A stretch of 64,000 bases of DNA from an uncultured Neomegalonema sp. (lineage in GTDB: Bacteria; Pseudomonadota; Alphaproteobacteria; Rhodobacterales; Rhodobacteraceae), in assembly GCA_937990185.1 (NCBI GenBank), contig CALKBI010000013.1:1-64000 (forward strand), in the 5' to 3' direction. This document shows positions 9,431-17,362 of this stretch, one piece after another. The notes beneath the pieces were generated by a model. That model was not told the DNA's origin. It did not search any database and saw only the letters and a program-made list of their open reading frames with translations. The translations under genes and the position numbers were made by a program. Each line of letters starts with the position of its first letter. The first letter of the stretch is position 1.

Positions 9431-11520
9431 TGTTCCTCCTTTCGTACAAGGACAAGGTTGAGAAACCCATCGACCGATACCTCAAAATCGCTACTCACAA
9501 GCGTCGTTGTCTGCGGTTCAACGATTAGGGCAGGGCCTTTGAGGTGATCGCCGGGTTGTAGAATGCTTCGAGGGATAATCGCGGCGCTTATCTGATTGCC
9601 AGTTACATCACATTGAATCTCTCGCGTTTCGCTTGGTTCGATTGATCGACTCTGAGGCGGCTGCTCTGCCTCTGAGGATGGCTTGGAAAGAGTTGAAACC
9701 AGAACTGACCAATTCAATATCTCTATGCTCATGCCCGGCACGGGGCGAGAGAATTGAGCGCTGTATGCTTCTTCAAACATATCTTGCAAAGACGCTTTGT
9801 CGCTTTCAGTTAGAGTGCGATCAGGCAGCGTGATTTCAATTTCATGGCCTTGGCCGTGATAGCGCATGAAAGCGGTTCGCTGTACCTGCAACGCCTCGTC
9901 TGGTGCTCCACTCTGGACGACCGTTTTTGCATCCGTAACCATTGTTTCGAACAGCGCGTTAATTGCCGAAAGATTAAGAGTGTTGAGGCGGGAATAATGG
10001 CTGCGTACGAGTTCGAATGAAACCGGCGCATCCAGAAAACCGACCGCTGAGCCGACGCCCGGATCGAGCGGGATTAAGATGCGCTTGATCCCCGCTCGCC
10101 GTGCAACGCGGGTCGCATGGAGCGGACCGTTGCCACCGAAGGCTATCATTGTGCGCCCGGCAAGTTCTTTTCCTGACTCGACCGCGTGCATACGCCCGGC
10201 GCTCGCCATGTTTTCATCAACAATCTGGCTCACACCGCGCGCTGAGGCCGTCGGCGAAAGCCCCAGCGCATTTCCAATCGAATGTAACAGCGCTTTGTCT
10301 GCTGCGCCTGTATCAATGCGAAGCCGTCCCTCTGCAAAGCGGTCAGGGTCAATGTAGCCGAGCGATACGTCTGCATCCGTAACCGTTGCATCCACTCCGC
10401 CCCGTGCGAAGGCAGCAGGTCCGGGTTCCGAACCGGCACTTTGTGGACCGACAGTAATCCGATCCAGAGAATCGACCGAGGCGATAGAACCGCCTCCGGC
10501 CCCAATCTCGATCATCTCTACAACGGGAATCCGCACTGGCATTCCACTGCCTTTGATGAATCGGGCCGCACGCGCGATCTCGAAGTTCCGTGACGTTTGT
10601 GGAGCGTAGTCGTCTATCAGGCACAGTTTGGCTGTTGTCCCGCCAATATCAAAAGAAAGCACACGGTCTAGTCCGGTGTTTTGGGCAACGCGTGCGGCTA
10701 GCACTGCTCCGCCTGAAGGTCCGCTTTCGACCAATCTAATCGGTAGGCGCTGCGCAGTTTCAATTGTGGTCATGCCGCCACCGGATGTCATCATCAGGAT
10801 CGGGCATCGCAAACCTTCTTTAGCGAAGGTCTTTGCAAACTGTGCCAGATAGGTGGCCATCAAAGGTTGAATATAAGCATTCGCAACTGTGGTGCATAAC
10901 CGTTCAAATTCCCGTGCTTCGGGGCTGACGTCAGATGAAAGAGAGACAAAAATTTCGGGTCGACGTGCGGTAATTAAATCGCGCAGACGCTGTTCATGAA
11001 CCGGGTTCGCGTAAGAATGTAGCAGGCAAATTGCCAAGGCCGTCGCGCCGCTTGCATCAATCTCGGTGAGTAATCTGTCGATAGAGGTTTCGTCTAGCGG
11101 AGTCAGAATATCTCCATGGACATTCATTCGCTCGGGAACCGTGAAGCACCGCGAGCGCGGTACAATCAAGTCGGGTTTGTCGATGTTGATATCGTACTGG
11201 CTGTAGCGCCGCTCATAGGCAATCTCGAGGATATCACGAAAGCCCTCAGTGGTGATTCCGGCAACAACAGCGCCGCGCCGCTCAATCAGTGCATTTGTTG
11301 CGAGCGTGGTTCCGTGAACGAATGCCGTGACCTGCTCAATGCCAATACCTAATTCTCTCAAAACAATACGGGTTCCGTCCAGCGCGCCGCTCGTCGGGTC
11401 GGATGGTGTTGTCGGCGTTTTAGCCGTCGCACAAATTGCGCCGTTGTTATCAGCAATAGCAACATCGGTGAAAGTGCCACCGATATCGACGGCCAGCCGA
11501 TATTGATCTTGTGAAGTCAT
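9427..11520 (-). CDS. hyuA: Hydantoinase/oxoprolinase subunit A
   Basis: A 697-residue HyuA-family subunit carrying the ASKHA ATP-binding fold: VDIGGTFTDVAIAD at the N-terminus, FDIGGTTAKLCLID near residue 290, GAGGGSIASVD and FGGNGPLHATRVA. It supplies the ATP-binding half of an ATP-dependent hydantoinase/oxoprolinase or acetone-carboxylase-like enzyme with HyuB. It is the first gene of a five-gene minus-strand operon in which every junction is a 3-4 base stop/start overlap, so the gene products are likely made in step. The 240-base spacer upstream contains several palindromes. Assignment to N-methylhydantoinase against oxoprolinase is not possible by eye. Confidence 0.9.
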   Translation of the reverse strand: MTSQDQYRLAVDIGGTFTDVAIADNNGAICATAKTPTTPSDPTSGALDGTRIVLRELGIGIEQVTAFVHGTTLATNALIERRGAVVAGITTEGFRDILEIAYERRYSQYDINIDKPDLIVPRSRCFTVPERMNVHGDILTPLDETSIDRLLTEIDASGATALAICLLHSYANPVHEQRLRDLITARRPEIFVSLSSDVSPEAREFERLCTTVANAYIQPLMATYLAQFAKTFAKEGLRCPILMMTSGGGMTTIETAQRLPIRLVESGPSGGAVLAARVAQNTGLDRVLSFDIGGTTAKLCLIDDYAPQTSRNFEIARAARFIKGSGMPVRIPVVEMIEIGAGGGSIASVDSLDRITVGPQSAGSEPGPAAFARGGVDATVTDADVSLGYIDPDRFAEGRLRIDTGAADKALLHSIGNALGLSPTASARGVSQIVDENMASAGRMHAVESGKELAGRTMIAFGGNGPLHATRVARRAGIKRILIPLDPGVGSAVGFLDAPVSFELVRSHYSRLNTLNLSAINALFETMVTDAKTVVQSGAPDEALQVQRTAFMRYHGQGHEIEITLPDRTLTESDKASLQDMFEEAYSAQFSRPVPGMSIEILNWSVLVSTLSKPSSEAEQPPQSRSIEPSETREIQCDVTGNQISAAIIPRSILQPGDHLKGPALIVEPQTTTLVSSDFEVSVDGFLNLVLVRKEEQ

Positions 11521-11760
11521 GATGATGTCTAAGCCATTACAAGCGTGAGGTCACAGGCCGAAACCGCTATGCAGGGAATTCAGGCTACAAGATCACATCT
11601 TGTTGCACGACGCCCTCTCTGGCGGTCATGCACTTGATCGTTCAAGATATGGGTCGAAATCATCATGATGAATGGTTGTCTTTAAGAATGCGATTTGTCA
11701 ATCATTTGACACCGCTCATTTTGGCTGGGCACAGTCACTCATAAGATCGAAAGAAATTGC
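11521..11760. promoter_or_regulatory. Divergent hyuA / hydroxyacid dehydrogenase control region with palindromes
   Basis: Spacer between two divergent transcription units. It contains ACAAGAT-CAC-ATCTTGT (11587-11603, perfect 7-3-7 inverted repeat), TCATCATGATGA (11660-11671, perfect) and TGTCAA-TCAT-TTGACA (11696-11711, perfect 6-4-6). The last half-site also reads as a consensus -35 hexamer for the rightward gene, though I see no convincing -10 at the right spacing. These are candidate operators for a repressor of the GntR or IclR kind typical of catabolic islands; no regulator gene is present nearby, so the binder is unknown. Confidence 0.45.
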
Positions 11761-12696
11761 ATGGCGCTTCTACTCGATATCAGACAGCCTGAATGGATGA
11801 CGGAAGCGGCCCTCTATGATTTGCTCAAACCGTTGATGCCTGAGACGCCGATCTATTACTCGTTCGACGACTGCCCGCTTGAAGAGATCAAAATGCTCGC
11901 CGTCTCAAAATTGCATCCCGGAGTGGTCGAGCGTTTGCCAAATCTAACTTTGGTACAAAAGTTGGGTGCGGGGGTGGAAACCATCGTTGGCAATCCCGAG
12001 CTGCGAGATGGTATCCGTATAGCTCGACTTGCGCCTGATACGCCAGCGGATGAGATCGCCGAATATGCGCTTGCGTATGTTCTGCGTGCACAACGAAATA
12101 TGGCGCAGCATGAAGCATCCGCCACGATGCGAGAATGGACTCCCCTTGCACCCAAGAAAAGCAAAGAAGCGATAGTCGCGGTATTAGGCCTTGGTCATAT
12201 TGGCGGACGAACAGCCCGTCTGTTCGCGGCTCTCGGTTTTAAGACGGTCGGTTGGAGCCGGACGCTCAAATCAATTCCCGGCGTCAATTGCAGAGCGGGC
12301 CTCGACACCCTTGATGATGTTTTGGCGCAAGCGGATTATGTCATCTCGATTTTACCATCGACGCCTGAGACGGCGAATCTTTTTGATGGCGCACGCCTGA
12401 ACGCCATGAAGCCAACGGCAATGCTTATAAATGCAGGGCGTGGTGATCTGATTGTCGAGGCTGATTTGATCTCAGCACTGAATAATGAACGGCTGGGTGC
12501 AGCAGTGCTGGATGTCTTCCGGCAAGAACCTTTGCCACGAGATCATCCGTTTTGGGCGCACAAAAAGATCATGGTGACACCACATGTTTCCGGCTGGCAC
12601 ATTGATGATGGGCTTACCGTCGTGGCGGATAATTACCGGCGGCTCTTGTCTGGCAAGCCGCTCTTGAATGAAGTGAACATTTCGCGCGGGTACTGA
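11761..12696 (+). CDS. D-2-hydroxyacid dehydrogenase (GhrA-like)
   Basis: A 311-residue NAD(P)-dependent 2-hydroxyacid dehydrogenase resembling glyoxylate/hydroxypyruvate reductase A. The Rossmann motif is VLGLGHIGGRTARLFA (about residue 141), the catalytic Arg is in INAGRGDLIVEADL, the Glu lies in DVFRQEPLPRDHPFW and the catalytic His in VTPHVSGWH. It reduces a 2-oxoacid to a D-hydroxyacid or the reverse. It is transcribed divergently from hyuA and is followed after 10 bases by a MmgE/PrpD gene, so the pair is likely one transcript. Full length. The true oxoacid substrate is unknown. Confidence 0.87.
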   Translation: MALLLDIRQPEWMTEAALYDLLKPLMPETPIYYSFDDCPLEEIKMLAVSKLHPGVVERLPNLTLVQKLGAGVETIVGNPELRDGIRIARLAPDTPADEIAEYALAYVLRAQRNMAQHEASATMREWTPLAPKKSKEAIVAVLGLGHIGGRTARLFAALGFKTVGWSRTLKSIPGVNCRAGLDTLDDVLAQADYVISILPSTPETANLFDGARLNAMKPTAMLINAGRGDLIVEADLISALNNERLGAAVLDVFRQEPLPRDHPFWAHKKIMVTPHVSGWHIDDGLTVVADNYRRLLSGKPLLNEVNISRGY

Positions 12697-12706
12697 AAGC
12701 AACTCT

Positions 12707-14080
12707 ATGACACAAATCTCGACGCTCGAAAAACCGTCCGGCGCTTTTGATCGAGTTGCCCGTTTCAACGCAGATTTGCGATTTGAGGATATCCCGGAAG
12801 ACGTAATTGAGATGGCTGCGCTCTATATGCTCGACCTGATCGGCGTGGCCGCCGCAGGAGCGCAGCTTGATGCAGGGAGAATCGCGCGCGATCATGCGGC
12901 GAAGCATTGGGCCGCCTGTCCCGAAGCGTCATCGGCCCGTCTACTGTTTGATGGGCGAGGCACTTCATTGCCGGGTTTTGGGTTCGCTATGGCGACACAA
13001 ATCGATAATCTCGATGCCCATGATGGCTGGCAACCGTCGAAAGGCCACGCCGGAGCGGCGTTATTTCCGGCCTTGGCAGCCTTCGCCCAAGCGGACGACT
13101 CATTAACAGGACGAGAGGCACTCACAGCTTTTGTGAGCGGTTACGAAATCGCCTACCGAGCGGGGGTTGCTCTTCATGCCACCGTTGAGGATTATCATAC
13201 ATCCGGTGCATGGAACTCGCTCGGTTGTGCTGCAATCGGGACAAGGCTTCGCGGCTTGAGTGATGATACATTGCGGCACGCGCTGGGCATTGCGGAATAT
13301 CACAGCCCGCGCAGCCAGATGATGCGCGAGGTCGCCAATCCGACGATGTTACATGATGGCTCAGGCTTCGGCGCGCCTGTTGGCATTCTTGCCGTGCTGC
13401 TCGCCGAAGAAGGATTTACCGGGGCGCCTGCCGCGACGGTGGAATTCGATGATGCCGTGTTTGCATGGGATAGTCTGGGGACTGAATGGGTCACGATCCA
13501 ACAATATATCAAACCCTATCCGATTTGCCGCTGGGCACATGCGGCGATTGATGCAACGCTTGCTTTACGTAAGGAGCACAACCTCTCACCGGAGATGATC
13601 GACCGCGTTGAGATCGCGACTTTTGGCTATTCCGCCGCGTTAAATTGCGATGTGCCGACGAGCACGAGCAATGCTCAATATTCCCTCGCGTGGCCGATCG
13701 CTTGCGCTCTTGTTCGCGGGCGCATTGGCGTAGAAGAAGTCATGGACTCCAGCTTTGACGATCCCAAATTGGTTTCAATGACGAAGCGCGTTTCGGCAAA
13801 TGTTGACCCTGAAATCGAAAAGACATTCCCAAATGAGCGCCTCGCTGCTGTTACCGTCACCTTGCATGGCGGGAAAGTTTTAGAGAGCGGTGTTACCCGA
13901 GCGAGTGGCGGTCCTGATCCTCAACCAAGTCAGGCAGAAGTGGTGGAGAAATTTCGGGATTTTACTGTGCCAATTCTCGGAGCGTCCCGTAGCGAGGCGA
14001 TTGTCGAGACGTGTCTCTCATTGCGTGATGAGAAAAGCCGCTTTCGCAGTCTAACTGATATTCTTACCGAGGCAATCTGA
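12707..14080 (+). CDS. MmgE/PrpD family protein
   Basis: A 457-residue MmgE/PrpD-family protein. The family includes 2-methylcitrate dehydratase, cis-aconitate decarboxylase and iminodisuccinate epimerase, all acting on small polycarboxylates. Segments seen are MLDLIGVAAAGAQLDAGR near the N-terminus, LDAHDGWQPSKGHAGAALFP (about residue 101) and the YPICRWAHAAIDA helix (about residue 270) with its conserved Cys and His. Ten bases separate it from the upstream dehydrogenase. The loss of the aconitase-like gene elsewhere in the island is notable because PrpD and aconitase-like enzymes often act in series; that link is inference. Confidence 0.85.
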   Translation: MTQISTLEKPSGAFDRVARFNADLRFEDIPEDVIEMAALYMLDLIGVAAAGAQLDAGRIARDHAAKHWAACPEASSARLLFDGRGTSLPGFGFAMATQIDNLDAHDGWQPSKGHAGAALFPALAAFAQADDSLTGREALTAFVSGYEIAYRAGVALHATVEDYHTSGAWNSLGCAAIGTRLRGLSDDTLRHALGIAEYHSPRSQMMREVANPTMLHDGSGFGAPVGILAVLLAEEGFTGAPAATVEFDDAVFAWDSLGTEWVTIQQYIKPYPICRWAHAAIDATLALRKEHNLSPEMIDRVEIATFGYSAALNCDVPTSTSNAQYSLAWPIACALVRGRIGVEEVMDSSFDDPKLVSMTKRVSANVDPEIEKTFPNERLAAVTVTLHGGKVLESGVTRASGGPDPQPSQAEVVEKFRDFTVPILGASRSEAIVETCLSLRDEKSRFRSLTDILTEAI

Positions 14081-14133
14081 GGTCGTCGGAACCAAATTTG
14101 GCACAATTTTGAGATATGTCTGGCCGTTATGGA

Positions 14134-14535
14134 TCAATTCTCACTTGGCGGTTCAGGCGGAATCGGTGCGACAGATATGCCGTCGTCTTTGAGTTCTTTG
14201 ACTTCTGTGGGGGATGCATTTCCCCTGATCGGGCGGTGCTCAAGTTCGCCTTCATGCATTTTTCGCGCTTCGGTTGGAAATGAGTTTCCAACGTCTTCAG
14301 TCTCCGCCATGATTTTTGACCGAAACGCTCTAACCTGATTGAAAAATTCCCGAGGGCCGACATCGCTTGTCTTTTTAGGCACACCCGGGGCCATCAATGA
14401 TTTTTCAACGTCCACAGAGCCACAATCCGGACAGGAGATTTGTCCAGCCGAGGCTTGTTCATCGAACGCATCGCTGCCCTTAAACCAAGCTTCAAAGCGA
14501 TGAGAGTTCGCGCATTGTAGCGTGTAGCGGATCAT
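14134..14535 (-). CDS. DUF1178 family protein
   Basis: A 133-residue DUF1178 protein, common in Alphaproteobacteria and of unknown function. It begins MIRYTLQCANSHRFEAWFKG, has a rubredoxin-like CPDCGS zinc-knuckle motif at about residue 35, and the typical KSLMAPGVPKK segment. I moved the start from the track position (14667) to the ATG at 14535 because the upstream 44 residues do not fit the family and would run through the gcrA terminator. It lies downstream of gcrA on the same strand but a hairpin separates them. Confidence 0.85.
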   Translation of the reverse strand: MIRYTLQCANSHRFEAWFKGSDAFDEQASAGQISCPDCGSVDVEKSLMAPGVPKKTSDVGPREFFNQVRAFRSKIMAETEDVGNSFPTEARKMHEGELEHRPIRGNASPTEVKELKDDGISVAPIPPEPPSEN

Positions 14536-14652
14536 CGGTGTCTCTTTGTAACCTTTGTCAGCGGGCGATTCACTTGCGACGTGAGATACTAGATAGTGAA
14601 AATTTCTCCATCGGCAATGTACGTGATGGGAATAACCAGAGTATGGAAACGC

Positions 14653-14680
14653 AAAAGCCCTGCGCAATGGCAGGGCTTTT
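14653..14680 (-). terminator. Rho-independent terminator after gcrA
   Basis: Perfect 11-base stem AAAAGCCCTGC / GCAGGGCTTTT with a six-base loop, about 27 bases past the gcrA stop. On the minus strand the stem ends in a short T-run. It could also act on the other strand. Confidence 0.75.
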
Positions 14681-14706
14681 GACAGTATTTTAGCGGATAG
14701 CTGACG

Positions 14707-15282
14707 TTACGCGCTTCTGCCAATCGCTTGGCGATTTAAGCGTGAACGGTCCCGGTCTCGACGCGAAGACATCGGTTGATACGCCGCTGCAACATGAGAC
14801 GAACAATATGGTTTGCCGGGATCGGCAGGGTGTCCGCAGAAATAGAATTCACCTTTGCTCGGGTCACCGATTGGCCATTTACAGGTCCGCTCGTTCAGCT
14901 CAAGCAATGACAGCTTTTTCGCAGCGGCGTCGACATCGACCAAATCCACCAGAGGCTCCGAAGGAGCAGGCGGATGCGGGAAAGTTGACGTAACCACAGG
15001 CGGTTTATGTGTGGTAACCGGCTTAGGCTTTTCCTTAGCCGCTGCGGGTTCAGCCTTTTCTACGGTTTTCAGCTTTGGCTTTTTCGCTGCAGCTGGCTCT
15101 TTTTTCGCTGCCTTGGCCGTTTCTGGCTTTGCAGTTGCGCGGCTTGCAAGCCCTAGACGGTGAACTTTGCCGATCACAGCATTTCGTGTCACACCACCAA
15201 GAACTTTAGCGATTTGGCTGGCGCTTTGACCTTCGCCCCAGAGGGTTTTAAGCGTTTCGACGCGTTCGTCAGTCCAAGACAT
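14707..15282 (-). CDS. gcrA: GcrA cell cycle regulator
   Basis: A 191-residue GcrA homologue, the alphaproteobacterial factor that binds sigma-70 and methylated GAnTC promoters to drive S-phase genes. The N-terminal helix-turn-helix MSWTDERVETLKTLWGEGQS and VTRNAVIGKVHRLGLA are diagnostic. A Lys/Ala/Pro-rich linker (about residues 48-90) leads to a C-terminal sigma-interacting domain containing RTCKWPIGDPSKGEFYFCGH. A strong terminator follows the gene. This gene is the clearest single marker that the window is from an alphaproteobacterium. Confidence 0.95.
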   Translation of the reverse strand: MSWTDERVETLKTLWGEGQSASQIAKVLGGVTRNAVIGKVHRLGLASRATAKPETAKAAKKEPAAAKKPKLKTVEKAEPAAAKEKPKPVTTHKPPVVTSTFPHPPAPSEPLVDLVDVDAAAKKLSLLELNERTCKWPIGDPSKGEFYFCGHPADPGKPYCSSHVAAAYQPMSSRRDRDRSRLNRQAIGRSA

Positions 15283-15436
15283 AGGGAACCCTCAATCATA
15301 GAATTACACCGTGGCATCATAAAGCGATGCAACAGGTTATTTATGGAACATAGAGGTAGTTTATTACATGACGTGTGCCACTTTCAAGGTATGACTGGTC
15401 CCGTTAACCTAATAAAATCAAGGAACTTTGTTTGTA

Positions 15437-16258
15437 ATGTCGATGGCATCAAGCGCTGCACAGCGCACACCAATGGGGCAACGTCGCTTTGGACGCGTAA
15501 ATTGGCGCGGCATGATGACGTTGTACGTCAAGGAAGTTCATAGGTTTTTCAAGGTTTACATGCAAACGCTGGTTGCACCTGTGGCGACTGCAGGTCTGTT
15601 TATGGCGGTGTTCACTTTGGCGCTCGCAGCGCGCCGTGGGGATGTGGATGGGATGCCGTTTGCCGCGTTTCTTGCTCCCGGAATTGTGATGATGGCGGTT
15701 ATTCAGAACGCTTTCGCCAATTCCTCATCGTCAATCGTTGTCGGGAAGGTGCAGGGAAACATCATCGATGTGCTTATGCCTCCTTTGTCGCCGGGCGAAT
15801 TGACGACGGCCTATGCGCTGGGCGGCGTCACGCGGGGATTATGCGTTGCTGCACTGGCAGTTTTATTGGTGTTTCCGTTCATAGGTTTGGGGGTGGTAAA
15901 CCCGCTCTGGGCATTGTTTTTTGCTTTTATTGGTGCGTTGATACTCGCATTGATGGGTATCATGACGGGGGTGTGGGCAGAAAAGTTTGATCATACCGCT
16001 GCGGTTACGAATTTCCTTGTGACGCCATTGGCGTTTCTGTCTGGCACATTCTACAAGGTAAGTGACCTGCCTGAACCATGGTCGACCATATCTAGCTGGA
16101 ATCCGATCCACTTTCTAATCGATGGCTTTCGGTGGGGAATTTTGGGTGTTGGCGAGAGTAATCCTTGGGTGGGTGCGATTGTGTCGCTCTTAATCGCGGC
16201 ACTGCTATGGATGGTTTGCCTTTGGATGTTTCGTACAGGATATCGGCTGAAGAGCTAG
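15437..16258 (+). CDS. ABC-2 type transporter permease
   Basis: A 273-residue ABC-2 family permease with six predicted membrane spans. Features are a cytoplasmic amphipathic start (GMMTLYVKEVHRFFKVYMQT), the VQGNIIDVLMPPLSPGE loop typical of YadH/NodJ-type permeases, and PLAFLSGTFYKVSDLPEPW before the last span. The track starts at a TTG; I prefer the ATG at 15437, about ten bases after AAGGAAC. No ATP-binding subunit is adjacent, so its partner is encoded elsewhere. Substrate is unknown; relatives export polysaccharides, lipids or drugs. Confidence 0.85.
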   Translation: MSMASSAAQRTPMGQRRFGRVNWRGMMTLYVKEVHRFFKVYMQTLVAPVATAGLFMAVFTLALAARRGDVDGMPFAAFLAPGIVMMAVIQNAFANSSSSIVVGKVQGNIIDVLMPPLSPGELTTAYALGGVTRGLCVAALAVLLVFPFIGLGVVNPLWALFFAFIGALILALMGIMTGVWAEKFDHTAAVTNFLVTPLAFLSGTFYKVSDLPEPWSTISSWNPIHFLIDGFRWGILGVGESNPWVGAIVSLLIAALLWMVCLWMFRTGYRLKS

Positions 16259-16333
16259 AAAGCGTACCAAGCCAATCGTTCAGCCTTATGAATTCTTTGG
16301 GCCTTCACGAAAACGAAGACCCAAAGAGAGGCG

Positions 16334-17167
16334 TTAGTTCACTTTCCCGGCTCGAACGAGATAGGTGGCCATTCCTTGAATGTTTAATTCGCGCCAATTG
16401 TCATAGCTGAGCCAATCCTTGTAAGCGTCCATTGTTACAGAGGCTTTTAGATCGCTAACGGATTTTCCGGCTTTCAGGCCCGCTAAAACCTCAGCGCGCA
16501 GTTCTTCCATATAAATGCGGGCATCCGCCGCGTCTGCTTTGACGCCGACATTGCCATGCGCGGGCGCGAAAATCTCAAAGTCGAGTGTTTCTACTTTGCG
16601 AACCTGTTCGATCCACGCATCAATGCTTGAACTTGGCATTGTTTGGTAAGGCAAGCGCTTGGGGGATGCGACATCTGTAATAAAGGCTACATTTTCAGGC
16701 CGGACGATGACGGCTATGAGGTCTTCGCCGTGGCCTTCGCCGAGATATGTCATCTCAAATGTTTTGCCGCCTATGGTCATTGACATTTCTTCGCTGAAGC
16801 GAACCGTTGGCGCAATGCCATCGATTGTTGCTGGGGCATTCTCCTGAGCAATAACTGTCTGCGCACCCAGTGCGCTTCCGCCGGATGCATGATCTCCGTG
16901 GCTATGGCTGTAAATGAGGTGTGTAATCGGCTTGTTCGTAATCTGGCTCAGGTTTTCCTTTAGCCAGGCCGACGCACCTTCGTTGATTGGATCTACAACC
17001 ACGACACTGTCGTTTGTAACCGTCACAAGCGAATAATGAAAATTGTTCTTAAAGCGATAAACGTCTCCGGCGACTTTTTCGATGGCGCGTTTATCTGCCG
17101 CTTGTGCTGCAGAGACGCCTATTGATGTTACAATTGCCAGAACTAGAGCGTGTATACATGTCTTCAT
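16334..17167 (-). CDS. Exported metallo-beta-lactamase-fold hydrolase
   Basis: A 277-residue protein with a clear Sec signal peptide (MKTCIHALVLAIV...VSAAQA, cleavage near residue 23) and a metallo-beta-lactamase fold. The zinc motif HSHGDHASGG lies near residue 88 and a further histidine is in LGEGHGEDL; the third is in FAPAHGNVG. Such periplasmic MBL proteins include SoxH- and quinoprotein-associated hydrolases, whose substrates are mostly unknown. The start has a GGGAGG site. It is divergent from nuoG, sharing a 195-base spacer, and is otherwise isolated. Confidence 0.85.
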   Translation of the reverse strand: MKTCIHALVLAIVTSIGVSAAQAADKRAIEKVAGDVYRFKNNFHYSLVTVTNDSVVVVDPINEGASAWLKENLSQITNKPITHLIYSHSHGDHASGGSALGAQTVIAQENAPATIDGIAPTVRFSEEMSMTIGGKTFEMTYLGEGHGEDLIAVIVRPENVAFITDVASPKRLPYQTMPSSSIDAWIEQVRKVETLDFEIFAPAHGNVGVKADAADARIYMEELRAEVLAGLKAGKSVSDLKASVTMDAYKDWLSYDNWRELNIQGMATYLVRAGKVN

Positions 17168-17362
17168 GATATCCTCCCGTTGTTATTTTCTTTTATTGCT
17201 AAGGTATGCTCGGCAGCCGTAAAGCCACAGATCCGTGATTAAGGGATTGCTCTAAGGTATCTCTCTTGGATTATGATCCGGATCTTGGTGATTAAGAGCA
17301 CTCGGGGTCTTTCATTCCGCAGCGCAATATGGTGAAACGCCATCAGGATATCGGAGGCTGAG

